Below, in pieces: positions 44,034-52,856 of a DNA stretch of 61,850 bases. How positions within the stretch are numbered: the first letter of the stretch is position 1; every line of letters starts with the position of its first letter. The translations under genes were made by a program, and so were the position numbers. The notes below the pieces were generated by a model. The model was not told the DNA's origin and made no database searches. It saw only the letters and a program-made list of their open reading frames with translations. The DNA is from Hyphomicrobiales bacterium (GTDB lineage: Bacteria; Pseudomonadota; Alphaproteobacteria; Rhizobiales; Rhizobiaceae). The DNA is taken from the NCBI GenBank assembly GCA_900466875.1, contig UBNQ01000014.1, positions 1 through 61,850 on the forward strand. The letters are read 5' to 3'.

Positions 44034-44582
44034 TCAGCCCGTGGCCTTCATGGCAAGCGTGCTGACGGAAACGGCATCCTGCACCGGCTTGCGCATGCGC
44101 TCGGAAAACTGCAGCAGCAGGATTTTCAGCTCCGGCTCGTTCACCCGGTTGGCGGCTTCCTCGGCGGAAACCCACTCGATGCGCCGCACGCCCTTTTCCT
44201 TGAAGTCCTTGCAACTGCCTTCGACCTTCAGGAGATGCACCTGCACGCGCACGGGCACCTTGATGCCGTTATCGAGACCCTTGCGATAGTGATAGAATCC
44301 GAACGGAAGCTTCTCGGCCTTGCCCTTGACGCCGACTTCCTCAAGCGCCTCCTGCTCGGCCACCTGATGGGCTTTTTTGTTTTCCATGGGCCAGCCCTTG
44401 GGGATTACCCACCGGCCGGTATCCCGGCTGGTCGCAACCAGAACCTCGAATTCGCCGCGCTTGGTGGCGCGATAGCAGATCGCAGCATATTGCTGGCGCG
44501 GGGGGCGCTGCACCATGAGACGAAGATTGCTGGCGATGCGGTTCATAAGGCCCAATTTCGAAAACACCTCCGAGAGTTTCAT
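44034..44582 (-). CDS. Nudix hydrolase with a non-canonical Nudix box
   Basis: The 182-aa product has an N-terminal lead (ASNLRLMVQRPPRQQYAAIC) and a Nudix fold (WVIPKGWPMENKKAHQVAEQ, EALEEVGVKGKAEKLPFGFY). In the box G-x5-E-x7-REUxEExGU, the first Glu is Lys and the Arg is Gln, while the EEVG metal ligands remain. The layout is like diphosphoinositol-polyphosphate hydrolase-type Nudix proteins. Upstream ribosome-binding site is weak. The substrate is not known. Confidence 0.88.
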   Translation of the reverse strand: MKLSEVFSKLGLMNRIASNLRLMVQRPPRQQYAAICYRATKRGEFEVLVATSRDTGRWVIPKGWPMENKKAHQVAEQEALEEVGVKGKAEKLPFGFYHYRKGLDNGIKVPVRVQVHLLKVEGSCKDFKEKGVRRIEWVSAEEAANRVNEPELKILLLQFSERMRKPVQDAVSVSTLAMKATG

Positions 44583-44702
44583 TTTACTAATATAATGCTT
44601 GCGCCAGGATTAACGAGGCATCGTGATCGAATTTGATCGTGAATCACCCGTTAAAAACCCTTACTCAGCTAAATATATAAGGGGTCGGGAAACTGAGACG
44701 TC

Positions 44703-44724
44703 AACAGCTTATTGCACAGCTGTT
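44703..44724. promoter_or_regulatory. Inverted repeat upstream of glcD
   Basis: AACAGC (44703-44708) and GCTGTT (44719-44724) with a 10-nt centre, 128 bp before glcD in the 269-bp Nudix-glcD gap. It is a candidate operator for a glycolate regulator; no regulator gene is adjacent. Confidence 0.35.
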
Positions 44725-44851
44725 CAACTTTCCTTTGGATGTTGCGTAAATGTGAACGGCAGACGCCCCGATCCAACATTCGTCAAGAATAAGTTGAAGC
44801 GTCCCGGCGACATGAAATAGGCTGTGATCGAGTCATGCGAGGGAGGAAAGC

Positions 44852-46285
44852 ATGCCGGAGGCAATCCAGTTTCTGCCGCCAAGACAGGAAGTCCTGTCTC
44901 GAAGGGCAGCCATCATCGATGATTTGCGCGGTCTTCTGCCGCCCGATTGCGTCATCCATGAGGCGCGCGAACTGGTTCCGTTCGAAACCGACGCGTTTAT
45001 CAGCTATCGCCGCATGCCGCTTGCCGTCGTTCTGCCGCGCACCACCTCCCAGGTCGCGGCGGTGATGAAATATTGCCATCGCCATGGCATTCCGGTCGTG
45101 CCGCGCGGTGCCGGCACGTCGCTGTCCGGCGGCGCCATCCCGCAGGAGGACGCGGTCGTGCTCGGCCTGTCGCGCATGGCCCGTATCATCGAGATCGATT
45201 ATGCCAATCGCACCGCAACCGTGCAGGCCGGCGTCACCAATCTGAGCATTTCCGATGCGGTAGGCATCGATGGCTTCTTTTACGCCCCGGATCCGAGTTC
45301 GCAGCTCGCCTGCACCATCGGCGGCAATATCGGGATGAATTCCGGCGGCGCCCACTGTCTGAAATACGGCGTCACCACCAACAACCTGCTCGGCGTCAAG
45401 CTGGTTCTGGTCGATGGCGAGGTGGTCGAACTCGGCGGCAAGCATCTGGATGCGGCGGGATACGATCTGCTCGGCCTCTTCTGCGGTTCGGAAGGCCAGC
45501 TCGGCATCGTTACCGAGGCGACCGTGCGGCTGATCGCCAAACCCGAAGGCGCCCGACCGGTTCTCTTCGGTTTCGAGACGTCGGAAGAGGCGGGCGCCTG
45601 TGTTGCCGATATCATCGCCTCGGGCATCATCCCGGTCGCCATCGAATTCATGGACAAGCCGGCGATCGAGATCTGCGAGGCCTTTGCCAAGGCCGGTTAT
45701 CCGCTCGATGTCGGCGCGCTTTTGATCGTTGAGGTCGAGGGGTCTGAAGCCGAGATGGATGCGATGCTGGAAAACATCGTCGGCATCGCCCGTCGCCACA
45801 AGGTTCTGACCGTGCGCGAATGCCAGTCGGCAACGGAGGCCGCCTTGATCTGGAAAGGCCGCAAATCCGCCTTCGGAGCCACCGGCCGTATTGCCGATTA
45901 CATCTGCATGGACGGCACGGTACCGCTGAGCAAGCTCTCCTACGTGCTGAAGAAGACCTCGGAAATCACCGACAGTTTCGGCCTGCGCGTCGCCAACGTC
46001 TTCCACGCCGGCGACGGCAACATGCATCCGCTGATCCTGTTCAATGCCAACGATCCGGAAGAGGCGATGAAGGCGGAAGAGGCCGGCAACGAGATATTGA
46101 AACTCTGCGTCGACGCCGGCGGCTGCCTGACCGGCGAACACGGCGTCGGCATCGAAAAACGCGACCTGATGCGGCATCAGTATACCCAGGCTGAGCTGGC
46201 CCAGCAGATGGCGGTGCGCGCGGCGTTCGACGAGGACTGGATTTTGAACCCGTCGAAAGTGTTTCCGTTGGAGGGGAGGGGGTGA
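44852..46285 (+). CDS. glcD: Glycolate oxidase subunit GlcD (FAD-linked)
   Basis: The 477-aa flavoprotein is the catalytic subunit oxidising glycolate to glyoxylate. The VAO-type FAD domain has VVPRGAGTSLSGGAIPQED, LACTIGGNIGMNSGGAHCLK and GLFCGSEGQLGIVTEATV. The C-terminal cap has NVFHAGDGNMHPLILF and the final GEHGVGIEKRDLM. GGGAGG lies 6 nt before ATG. It is first in glcDEF, with a 247-bp gap to glcE carrying two inverted repeat copies. Confidence 0.96.
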   Translation: MPEAIQFLPPRQEVLSRRAAIIDDLRGLLPPDCVIHEARELVPFETDAFISYRRMPLAVVLPRTTSQVAAVMKYCHRHGIPVVPRGAGTSLSGGAIPQEDAVVLGLSRMARIIEIDYANRTATVQAGVTNLSISDAVGIDGFFYAPDPSSQLACTIGGNIGMNSGGAHCLKYGVTTNNLLGVKLVLVDGEVVELGGKHLDAAGYDLLGLFCGSEGQLGIVTEATVRLIAKPEGARPVLFGFETSEEAGACVADIIASGIIPVAIEFMDKPAIEICEAFAKAGYPLDVGALLIVEVEGSEAEMDAMLENIVGIARRHKVLTVRECQSATEAALIWKGRKSAFGATGRIADYICMDGTVPLSKLSYVLKKTSEITDSFGLRVANVFHAGDGNMHPLILFNANDPEEAMKAEEAGNEILKLCVDAGGCLTGEHGVGIEKRDLMRHQYTQAELAQQMAVRAAFDEDWILNPSKVFPLEGRG

Positions 46286-46315
46286 TGGGACCGATTATAT
46301 ACGTCTCATCTGCCG

Positions 46316-46370
46316 AACCCCCCCCTCTGCCCTGCCGGGCATCTCCCCCACAAGGGGGGAGATCAGCTAG
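46316..46370 (-). repeat. Palindromic repeat family A, inverse copy
   Basis: CCCCCTCTGCCCTGCCGGGC then ATCTCCCCCACAAGGGGGGA. It is the reverse complement of the copy at 46444-46505, in the glcD-glcE gap. Confidence 0.85.
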
Positions 46371-46443
46371 TCACACCCATTTGCCCCAATCGATACTGGA
46401 TGTGTATCGAGACGATAAGGGAGATAGGAGCGAGGAACATGCC

Positions 46444-46505
46444 TCTTGTGATCTCCCCCCTTGTGGGGGAGATGGCCGGCAGGCCAGAGGGGGGTATCCG
46501 CCCCC
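46444..46505 (+). repeat. Palindromic repeat family A, direct copy
   Basis: GATCTCCCCCCTTGTGGGGG then AGATGGCCGGCAGGCCAGAG. With the copy at 46316-46370 it can form a stem of about 50 bp whose loop is the 73-bp intervening DNA. Confidence 0.85.
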
Positions 46506-46532
46506 TCGACGCCAGCGGGAGAGATCCCCCGC

Positions 46533-47735
46533 ATGCTGATCCCCAACACCGAAACCGATGCCGCTTACGTCATCCGCAATGCCGCAGCCGATAACACGCC
46601 GCTCGCAATCTGCGGCGGAAACACCCGTGGCTTTGCCCGGCTGATACAACCCGCCGAACCGATCAGCTCCCGCGGCCTGTCCGGCATCGTCGACTACGAC
46701 CCCGCCGAAATGGTGATGACGGTCAGATCCGGCACGCCGGTCTCCGAGGTGGAGGCAGCGCTTACCGCCAACCGCCAGATGTTGGCTTTCGAACCGATGG
46801 ACCACCGCGGCATTCTGGGTCCCCATGGAACGCCTTCCCGCGAGCCCACCATCGGCGGCGTGTTTGCCGCCAACATTTCCGGCCCCCGCCGCCTGACGGC
46901 CGGTGCCGCGCGCGACAGCCTGCTCGGTATCCGCTTCGTCAACGGCCGCGGCGAAATCATCCGTGCCGGCGGAAGAGTGATGAAGAACGTCACCGGGCTC
47001 GATCTGGTCAAACTGCTTGCCGGTTCGCAGGGCACGCTCGGGTTCCTGACCGAAGTCACGTTTCGCGTCCTGCCCGTGCCGCCCGCAACGGAAACCATCG
47101 TCATTTCCGGCCTCGACGACGAGATGGCCGCAAAGGCGATGGCCGCCGCAATCGCGCTGCCGGTGGAAATTTCCGGTGCGGCACATCTCCCCGCAAGCGT
47201 CCGCTCCCGCTTCATCGATGGCGCCTTGCCGGAGGGCGAAGCCACGGTGTTGCGGCTCGAAGGCCTTTCTGCTTCGGTGGACGTGCGCGCGCAAAAACTT
47301 GCCGCCGTCATGGAAGCCTTCGGACCCGTGACGAAGCTCGGCATGGAGACCAGCCTGACGCTGTGGCGGCAGATCCGCGACGTCGCCCCTTATGTCGATG
47401 GCACCGAAAAGCCGCTCTGGCGCGTCTCCGTCGCACCGAGCGCGGGTTATCACCTCGTCGCAGCACTTCGGCTGGAAGCCGGTATCGATGCCTTCTACGA
47501 TTGGCAGGGAGGACTGGTCTGGATGCGCATGGAAGCCGATCCCGAAGCCGAATTCGTCCGTCGCTACATCCGCGCGCTCGGTGGCGGACACGCCACGCTG
47601 ATCCGCGCTTCGGAAGCCGCAAGGGCGCAAATCCCGACCTTCGAGCCGCTGCCCGATGCGGTCGCAGCGTTGTCGGCCCGCATCAAGGCAAAACTCGATC
47701 CGGCGGGGATTTTTGGCCCGGGGAAGATGGGGTGA
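46533..47735 (+). CDS. glcE: Glycolate oxidase subunit GlcE (FAD-binding)
   Basis: The 400-aa product has a shorter VAO-type FAD domain: LAICGGNTRGFARL, IVDYDPAEMVMTVRSGTPVS, EPTIGGVFAANISGPRRLTA and GRVMKNVTGLDLVKLLAGSQ. It partners GlcD and GlcF. ATG 46533 follows GGGAGAG; the frame open back to 46461 lies in the repeat. C-terminus DPAGIFGPGKMG is typical of GlcE. Confidence 0.95.
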   Translation: MLIPNTETDAAYVIRNAAADNTPLAICGGNTRGFARLIQPAEPISSRGLSGIVDYDPAEMVMTVRSGTPVSEVEAALTANRQMLAFEPMDHRGILGPHGTPSREPTIGGVFAANISGPRRLTAGAARDSLLGIRFVNGRGEIIRAGGRVMKNVTGLDLVKLLAGSQGTLGFLTEVTFRVLPVPPATETIVISGLDDEMAAKAMAAAIALPVEISGAAHLPASVRSRFIDGALPEGEATVLRLEGLSASVDVRAQKLAAVMEAFGPVTKLGMETSLTLWRQIRDVAPYVDGTEKPLWRVSVAPSAGYHLVAALRLEAGIDAFYDWQGGLVWMRMEADPEAEFVRRYIRALGGGHATLIRASEAARAQIPTFEPLPDAVAALSARIKAKLDPAGIFGPGKMG

Positions 47736-47776
47736 TGAGAATGAACGTTAGCAGATGGCTTTTTACTCATTGCGTG

Positions 47777-47913
47777 CCCCTCACCCTAACCCTCTCCCCG
47801 CTTGCGGGGAGAGGGGACGTGCCCCACGATAAAGCAGAGAGAGAAGCAGACGGTGCGGCATATCCCTTCTCCCCGTCATTACGGGGAGAAGGTGGCGGCA
47901 GCCGGATGAGGGG
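47777..47913 (+). repeat. Palindromic repeat family B
   Basis: It is framed by CCCCTCACCCTAACCCTC and GGATGAGGGG. It has two hairpins (CTCTCCCCGCTTGCGGGGAG and TTCTCCCCGTCATTACGGGG, then AGAA), which matches the pattern of rhizobial RIME elements. A second copy is at 56916-57053. It occupies the glcE-glcF gap. Confidence 0.9.
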
Positions 47914-47956
47914 CAATCACATGCTCGGCGATGTCGGCAAGGAGGCGCTTCGATAA

Positions 47957-49258
47957 ATGCAGACCTCCTTTACCCCCGAACAGCTCGAAGACCCGCAGGT
48001 CGCCGAATCCGAAAAGATTCTCCGCCGCTGTGTCCATTGCGGCTTCTGCACCGCCACCTGTCCCACCTATGTGACGCTCGGCAACGAACTCGACAGCCCG
48101 CGCGGCCGCATCTATCTCATCAAGGACATGCTGGAAAACGGCCGCGCAGCAGATGAGCAGGTCGTCACCCATATCGACCGCTGCCTCTCCTGTCTCTCCT
48201 GCGTCACCACCTGTCCCTCCGGCGTCGACTACATGCATCTGGTCGATCATGCCCGCGTCCATATCGAAAACACCTACAAGCGCCCGCTGATCGACCGGCT
48301 GGTCCGCAGCCTTCTGGCCGCGGTCCTTCCCTACCCGGCGCGGTTCCGCACGGCGCTGACGCTCGCCAGATTAGGCCGTCCCTTCGCGCCGCTGCTGAAA
48401 CGGGTCAAAGTGCTTAAACCCCTTGCCGCCATGCTCGATCTCGCGCCGCGATCAGCGCCGGCGCAGTCCGCCACGGTTCTGCGCGGCGCGCAGCCCATCC
48501 GCGGTATCAGGCGCGGCCGGGTGGCGATCCTCTCCGGCTGCGCCCAGTCCGTGCTCGATCCGGGCATCAACGCCGCGACGGTCCGGCTGCTTGCCCGGTT
48601 CGGTGTCGAGGTGGTGGTGCCGGAAGGCGAAGGCTGCTGTGGCGCGCTGGTGCATCACATGGGGCGCGAGGACGAGGCGCTCGGTTTCGCCCGCCGCAAT
48701 GTCGATGTCTGGATGCGCGAGATCGACAAGAAAGGCCTCGACGCGATCATCATCACCGCCTCCGGCTGCGGCACGACGATCAAGGATTACGGCCACATGC
48801 TAAGGCTGGACCCGGCCTATGCGGAAAAGGCGGCGACGGTGTCGGCGCTGGCCAAGGATATTACCGAATATCTCGCCACGCTCGATCTGCCGCGACAGGA
48901 ACCGAAACGGCTCAATGTCGCCTATCACTCGGCCTGTTCCATGCAGCATGGCCAGAAGATTGTGGCTGCCCCGAAACTGCTTCTGAAAAACGCCGGCTTC
49001 ACCGTCCGCGATCCGGCGGAAGGCCACCTCTGTTGCGGCTCCGCCGGCACCTACAACATCCTGCAGCCGGAAATTTCGAACGAGCTGAAGGCCCGCAAGG
49101 TGAAAAATATCGAGGCGACGAAACCGGATGTCATCGCCACCGGCAATATCGGCTGCATGACCCAGATCGGCTCGGGCACGGCCATCCCGGTGGTTCATAC
49201 GGTGGAATTGCTGGACTGGGCCTATGGCGGGGAGAAGCCGGTGAAGTTGAAGAGGTGA
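47957..49258 (+). CDS. glcF: Glycolate oxidase iron-sulfur subunit GlcF
   Basis: The 433-aa electron-transfer subunit has two 4Fe-4S ferredoxin motifs: Cys25-28-31-35 (CVHCGFCTATCP) and Cys76-79-82-86 (CLSCLSCVTTCP). Two CCG domains follow (EGEGCCGALVHHMGRED and GHLCCGSAGTYN). It passes electrons from GlcDE to the quinone pool at the membrane. AGGAGG lies about 10 nt before ATG. It is last in the operon, followed by a family C repeat. Confidence 0.96.
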   Translation: MQTSFTPEQLEDPQVAESEKILRRCVHCGFCTATCPTYVTLGNELDSPRGRIYLIKDMLENGRAADEQVVTHIDRCLSCLSCVTTCPSGVDYMHLVDHARVHIENTYKRPLIDRLVRSLLAAVLPYPARFRTALTLARLGRPFAPLLKRVKVLKPLAAMLDLAPRSAPAQSATVLRGAQPIRGIRRGRVAILSGCAQSVLDPGINAATVRLLARFGVEVVVPEGEGCCGALVHHMGREDEALGFARRNVDVWMREIDKKGLDAIIITASGCGTTIKDYGHMLRLDPAYAEKAATVSALAKDITEYLATLDLPRQEPKRLNVAYHSACSMQHGQKIVAAPKLLLKNAGFTVRDPAEGHLCCGSAGTYNILQPEISNELKARKVKNIEATKPDVIATGNIGCMTQIGSGTAIPVVHTVELLDWAYGGEKPVKLKR

Positions 49259-49279
49259 TGGGCGTGGCCACACTCTCAA

Positions 49280-49400
49280 CCCTCATCCCTGTGCTCGTTA
49301 CAGGGATCCAGCCGACGCGCGTCTGCGCGGCGAAAGGACTCTTTCCAGCCTAAGGACTTGGGCTGGCTGGATTCCTGTGACGAGCACAGGAATGAGGGGA
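49280..49400 (-). repeat. Long palindromic repeat, family C, second copy
   Basis: It begins CCCTCATCCCTGTGC and ends GCACAGGAATGAGGG. It is the reverse complement of 39972-40093 with few differences, and lies between the convergent glcF and L,D-transpeptidase genes. Confidence 0.85.
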
Positions 49401-49425
49401 GTTTCTATGCTTCCCCCTGTCTCCA

Positions 49426-50109
49426 TTACCCACCAAAAATCGTGCGGAAAATGTCGATGCCGCGGTCCTTGAAGGCGACATCGCCGGTCTTCGAGCCGGG
49501 GCCGATCACGACCACTTTGGTGCCGACGGCTGCGCGGGCATAAAGATGCTCGACATCCTTGTTCATCATCCGGATGCAGCCGGAAGACAGGTTGAGGCCG
49601 ATCGACCAGGGCTGGTTGGTGCCGTGGATGCGGAAGATCGTGTCGCGGCCGCCCTTGTAGAGATAGAGCGCGCGGGCGCCGAGCGGATTGTCCTTGCCGC
49701 CGGGCATGACGACGGGAAGCTTGATGCCGCGGCGAGCTTCGCGGGCGCGCATTTCTGCCGGCGGCGTCCATGTCGGCCATTCCGCCTTGCGGCCGATTTT
49801 CACCTCGCCGGACCAGCCGAAACCTTCGCGGCCGACGCCGATGCCGTAACGCGTCGCACGGTTTTTGCCGTCGACGTAATAGAGAAACTTGTTGTTGGTA
49901 TCGACGATGATCGTGCCCGGTGCCTCGTTTGTGGCGAAGCGCACGCTGCGGCGCTGGAATTTCGCCGGCACTTCCTTGTTGCGGACTTTCGGCGCGACGT
50001 CGCTGGCCGTGCTTTGGGATTGTGCGCTGGCGGTCTCGACCGGTGCCGCAGTGGCGATGGCTGCAAACATCATGCCGGCCACGGCCAGCAGCAATTGACG
50101 CGATTTCAT
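49426..50109 (-). CDS. L,D-transpeptidase (YkuD domain)
   Basis: The 227-aa periplasmic enzyme has a signal peptide (about 1-29, ending ASA) and a YkuD domain (about 65-205). The catalytic region is HGTN...SSGCIRM, with the nucleophile Cys near residue 179. GTIIVDTNNKFLYYV starts the domain and a short C-terminal extension follows. It crosslinks peptidoglycan (3-3 links) or anchors lipoproteins. A paralogue lies next upstream on the same strand. Confidence 0.93.
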   Translation of the reverse strand: MKSRQLLLAVAGMMFAAIATAAPVETASAQSQSTASDVAPKVRNKEVPAKFQRRSVRFATNEAPGTIIVDTNNKFLYYVDGKNRATRYGIGVGREGFGWSGEVKIGRKAEWPTWTPPAEMRAREARRGIKLPVVMPGGKDNPLGARALYLYKGGRDTIFRIHGTNQPWSIGLNLSSGCIRMMNKDVEHLYARAAVGTKVVVIGPGSKTGDVAFKDRGIDIFRTIFGG

Positions 50110-50213
50110 CCTTACCCCTCATACAGATCTGATCTTCAAGCCGAGGCAAAATGTCCCGGCTTGGCCGGCAGAGCAAGCCAAAGAGGCAAGAATATGAGCA
50201 GGGTGTGGATAAT

Positions 50214-50241
50214 AAAACGGCCGGATCGTGTCGATCCGGCC
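50214..50241 (-). terminator. Rho-independent terminator of the upstream L,D-transpeptidase gene
   Basis: Perfect 10-bp stem GGCCGGATCG / CGATCCGGCC with a 3-nt loop; read on the minus strand it is followed by GTTTTATT. It separates the two transpeptidase genes. Confidence 0.85.
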
Positions 50242-50271
50242 ACATAAATACCTGCAGAAGCGGTAGGAAAA

Positions 50272-51138
50272 CTAGATCACGATGACCCTGGTCCCGACAT
50301 CGACCAGCCCGTAAAGGTCCGTCACGTCCTCGTTGCGCATGCGGATGCAGCCGGAGGAAACCGCGCTTCCGATGGTCCACGGCGCATTGGTGCCGTGAAT
50401 GCGGTAAAGCGTCGAACCGAGATACAGGGCCCGCGCACCGAGCGGATTTTCCGGCCCGCCGTCCATGCGCGCCGGCAGGTAATGGCCCTTGGCGGCCTCG
50501 CGGGCGATCATTTCCTTCGGCGGTACCCAGTTCGGCCATTCGGCCTTGCGCGTCACCTTGTGCTCGCCGGCCCATTCGAAGCCCGGCTTGCCGACGCCGA
50601 CGCCGTAACGTTTGGCCTGACCGTTTTCCATCACGAGATAGAGGAAACGGTTATTGGTATCGATGACGATCGTGCCCGGCCTCTCCTTCGTGTCATAGGC
50701 CACCATCTGCGGCAGGAACTGCGGCTCGATCTGGCTGCGGACAGCCCGGTTGGGACGTACGGCTGCCTGCTGCACCTGGCTGTTGTCGCCGAAGATGCCG
50801 CGGCGCACGACCGGCGTGCGGGCCGGTTGCTGGACATCCGCCTGCCGCGCGACACCGGGCCGGTTCGGCGCCGCTGGGTAATAATTGCGCTGGCCGGTCA
50901 CCACCGCCTGAGGTCTCATCTGCCGTTGCGGCTGCTGGTAGGCCTGACGCGGCTGTACCGGGCGCTGCCGGACCTGTCGCTGGCCCGCCTGTGGCTGCGC
51001 GCCGAGCTGCATCAACCATGGGGCGGCGAGATCCGGGCTGACCACGACCGGAGGCCGTTCGCGATAACGGTCGTCTGCGAATGCAGATGGGGAGGCAAGG
51101 GCTAAAAGCCCTAGCGCAAGAAGAAATCTCGCCTTCAT
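50272..51138 (-). CDS. L,D-transpeptidase with a Gln/Pro/Arg-rich linker
   Basis: The 288-aa product has a signal peptide (about 1-22) and a low-complexity linker of about 100 residues rich in Gln, Pro and Arg (RQVRQRPVQPRQAYQQPQRQ). The C-terminal YkuD domain starts at GTIVIDTNNRFLYLV, with HGTN...SSGCIRM and no C-terminal extension. It is clearly paralogous to the next gene, and the linker probably spans periplasm or peptidoglycan. ATG 51138 is used in preference to an in-frame start four codons earlier. Confidence 0.93.
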   Translation of the reverse strand: MKARFLLALGLLALASPSAFADDRYRERPPVVVSPDLAAPWLMQLGAQPQAGQRQVRQRPVQPRQAYQQPQRQMRPQAVVTGQRNYYPAAPNRPGVARQADVQQPARTPVVRRGIFGDNSQVQQAAVRPNRAVRSQIEPQFLPQMVAYDTKERPGTIVIDTNNRFLYLVMENGQAKRYGVGVGKPGFEWAGEHKVTRKAEWPNWVPPKEMIAREAAKGHYLPARMDGGPENPLGARALYLGSTLYRIHGTNAPWTIGSAVSSGCIRMRNEDVTDLYGLVDVGTRVIVI

Positions 51139-51432
51139 GGTCGGATCCACTCGTTACAATCACCGAAAGGCGGCTGCGCATCGACCCGAAAATCGGAATC
51201 GATTTTCGGAAAGTATGATGCGCCAATTAAGACGTCCGCCAACTGGCCCGAATGGTGAACGCAAGCTCAAAGCGAATGGTAAACGGGTGGCGTCTTTCAT
51301 GCGTCGGATACGATATAGCTTTCGGCAGGGTTACTTAGCCGTTTCGAGACATGGTTGCCTGAAACTGAAACGGACGATACTGCCGTTAACGATTGGTATT
51401 GAAGAGCGAGAAGCATGGTCTGGGAGAAGGAA

Positions 51433-52056
51433 ATGGCGGGTATCATTCTGGGCGATGACGGCAAGGGCCGCTGCTTCTGGCATGGCGGACTGGAGGATTA
51501 CCGCCGCTATCACGACGAGGAATGGGGCCGCCCGGTCACCGACGATATCCGCCTGTTCGAAAAGATCTGCCTCGAAGGGTTCCAGTCCGGCCTGTCCTGG
51601 CTGACCATCCTGCGCAAGCGCGAGAATTTTCGCGCAGCCTTTACCGGTTTCGATTTCCATAAGGTCGCGCAGTTCGACGAGGCCGATATCGAGCGGCTGG
51701 TGGCGGACGCCGGCATCATTCGCCATCGCGGCAAGATCGTCTCGACCATCAACAATGCAAAACGTGCGATCGAGTTGAAGGACGAGTTCGGCTCGCTGGC
51801 CAAATTCTTCTGGAGTTTCGAACCCGCGGCCGACCAGCGCCCCGCTGTCCGCGATCTCGAAACGCTGCGCGCCAACCCGACAACGCCGGTCTCCGTCGCG
51901 CTGTCGAAAAACCTCAAGAAACGCGGCTGGACCTTTGTCGGCCCGACCACGATCTATGCCTTCATGCAGGCAATGGGCATGGTCAACGACCATATCGACG
52001 GCTGCTTCTGCCAGGCAGAAGTCGACGAGATGCGGCTAAGGTTCAAGCGACCCTGA
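51433..52056 (+). CDS. tag: DNA-3-methyladenine glycosylase I
   Basis: The 207-aa base-excision enzyme removes 3-methyladenine. Tag marks: GKGRCFWHGG, YHDEEWGRPVTDDIRLFEKI, FQSGLSWLTILRKRENFR, FVGPTTIYAFMQAMGMVNDH and the final GCFC, with the Cys/His zinc ligands typical of Tag. ATG 51433 follows GGAGAAGGA; an in-frame start at 51415 is less likely. It converges on the HAD gene with a 3-bp gap. Confidence 0.96.
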   Translation: MAGIILGDDGKGRCFWHGGLEDYRRYHDEEWGRPVTDDIRLFEKICLEGFQSGLSWLTILRKRENFRAAFTGFDFHKVAQFDEADIERLVADAGIIRHRGKIVSTINNAKRAIELKDEFGSLAKFFWSFEPAADQRPAVRDLETLRANPTTPVSVALSKNLKKRGWTFVGPTTIYAFMQAMGMVNDHIDGCFCQAEVDEMRLRFKRP

Positions 52057-52059
52057 AGC

Positions 52060-52770
52060 TTAAGCCGATGCCGAAGTGATCCCGCTCAGGACACCCCAGA
52101 GCTCGCCCAGATGCTCGATCTGGCGAAACCGCGGCGCATCGCTCGGCGCGTCCACATGTTCCAGAACCCAGGTCAGCGCGTGGGGAACGAACACGCCGTA
52201 GGCGCCGGCGGCAATCACCGGCACTATGTCGGATTTCAGCGAATTGCCCACCATCATCGCCCGTTCCGGCCCCTCGGCCAGTTTTGAGAATATCCGGCGA
52301 TAGGTGGTGGCATTCTTGTCGGAGACGATCTCGACCGCATCGAAATAATCGCCAAGCCCCGATTGCGCCAGCTTGCGTTCCTGGTCGAACAGGTCGCCCT
52401 TGGTGATCAGCACCAGCAGGTAATGCCCGTTGAGCGCCTGAAGCGTCTCCTCTACATGCGGCATACATTCGACCGGATGGCGCAGCAGATCGCGGCCTAT
52501 ATCGAGGATTTTTGTAATGGTCCGCGTCGGGACCTTGCCCTCGGTGATCTCGACGGCGGTCTCGATCATCGACAGGGTAAAGCCCTTGATGCCAAAACCG
52601 TAATATTCGAGATTGCGCCTTTCGGCCTCCAGCAGCCTTGCGGAAATATCTGCTCCCTCGGCGAAATCGCCGAGCAGCGTCTGGAAATGCTCTTCCGTCA
52701 GCCGGTAATAGTGTTCGTTCTGCCACAGCGTATCGTCGGCATCGAAGCCGATGGCGGTAATCGGGCGCAT
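52060..52770 (-). CDS. HAD-superfamily hydrolase
   Basis: The 236-aa product has the catalytic motif FDADDTLW (Asp10 nucleophile, Asp12), motif II LLVLITKGD, and Lys with MMVGNSLKSDIVPVIAAGA as motif III. A helical cap lies between motifs I and II. A phosphatase or dehalogenase activity is expected; the substrate is unknown. GGAGG precedes the start by 9 nt. Confidence 0.93.
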   Translation of the reverse strand: MRPITAIGFDADDTLWQNEHYYRLTEEHFQTLLGDFAEGADISARLLEAERRNLEYYGFGIKGFTLSMIETAVEITEGKVPTRTITKILDIGRDLLRHPVECMPHVEETLQALNGHYLLVLITKGDLFDQERKLAQSGLGDYFDAVEIVSDKNATTYRRIFSKLAEGPERAMMVGNSLKSDIVPVIAAGAYGVFVPHALTWVLEHVDAPSDAPRFRQIEHLGELWGVLSGITSASA

Positions 52771-52856
52771 GGTCTTAAGCCTCCGGCCCCATCATATCGA
52801 GGAACATGGATGCCGGGCAAGCGGCAAGCTCACCCGGCACCGGCTTGTTCAGGCGG

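Noticed and set aside
44783..46177. Minus-strand open frame of 464 codons
   Set aside because: It is antisense to glcD and shows mirror-frame composition.
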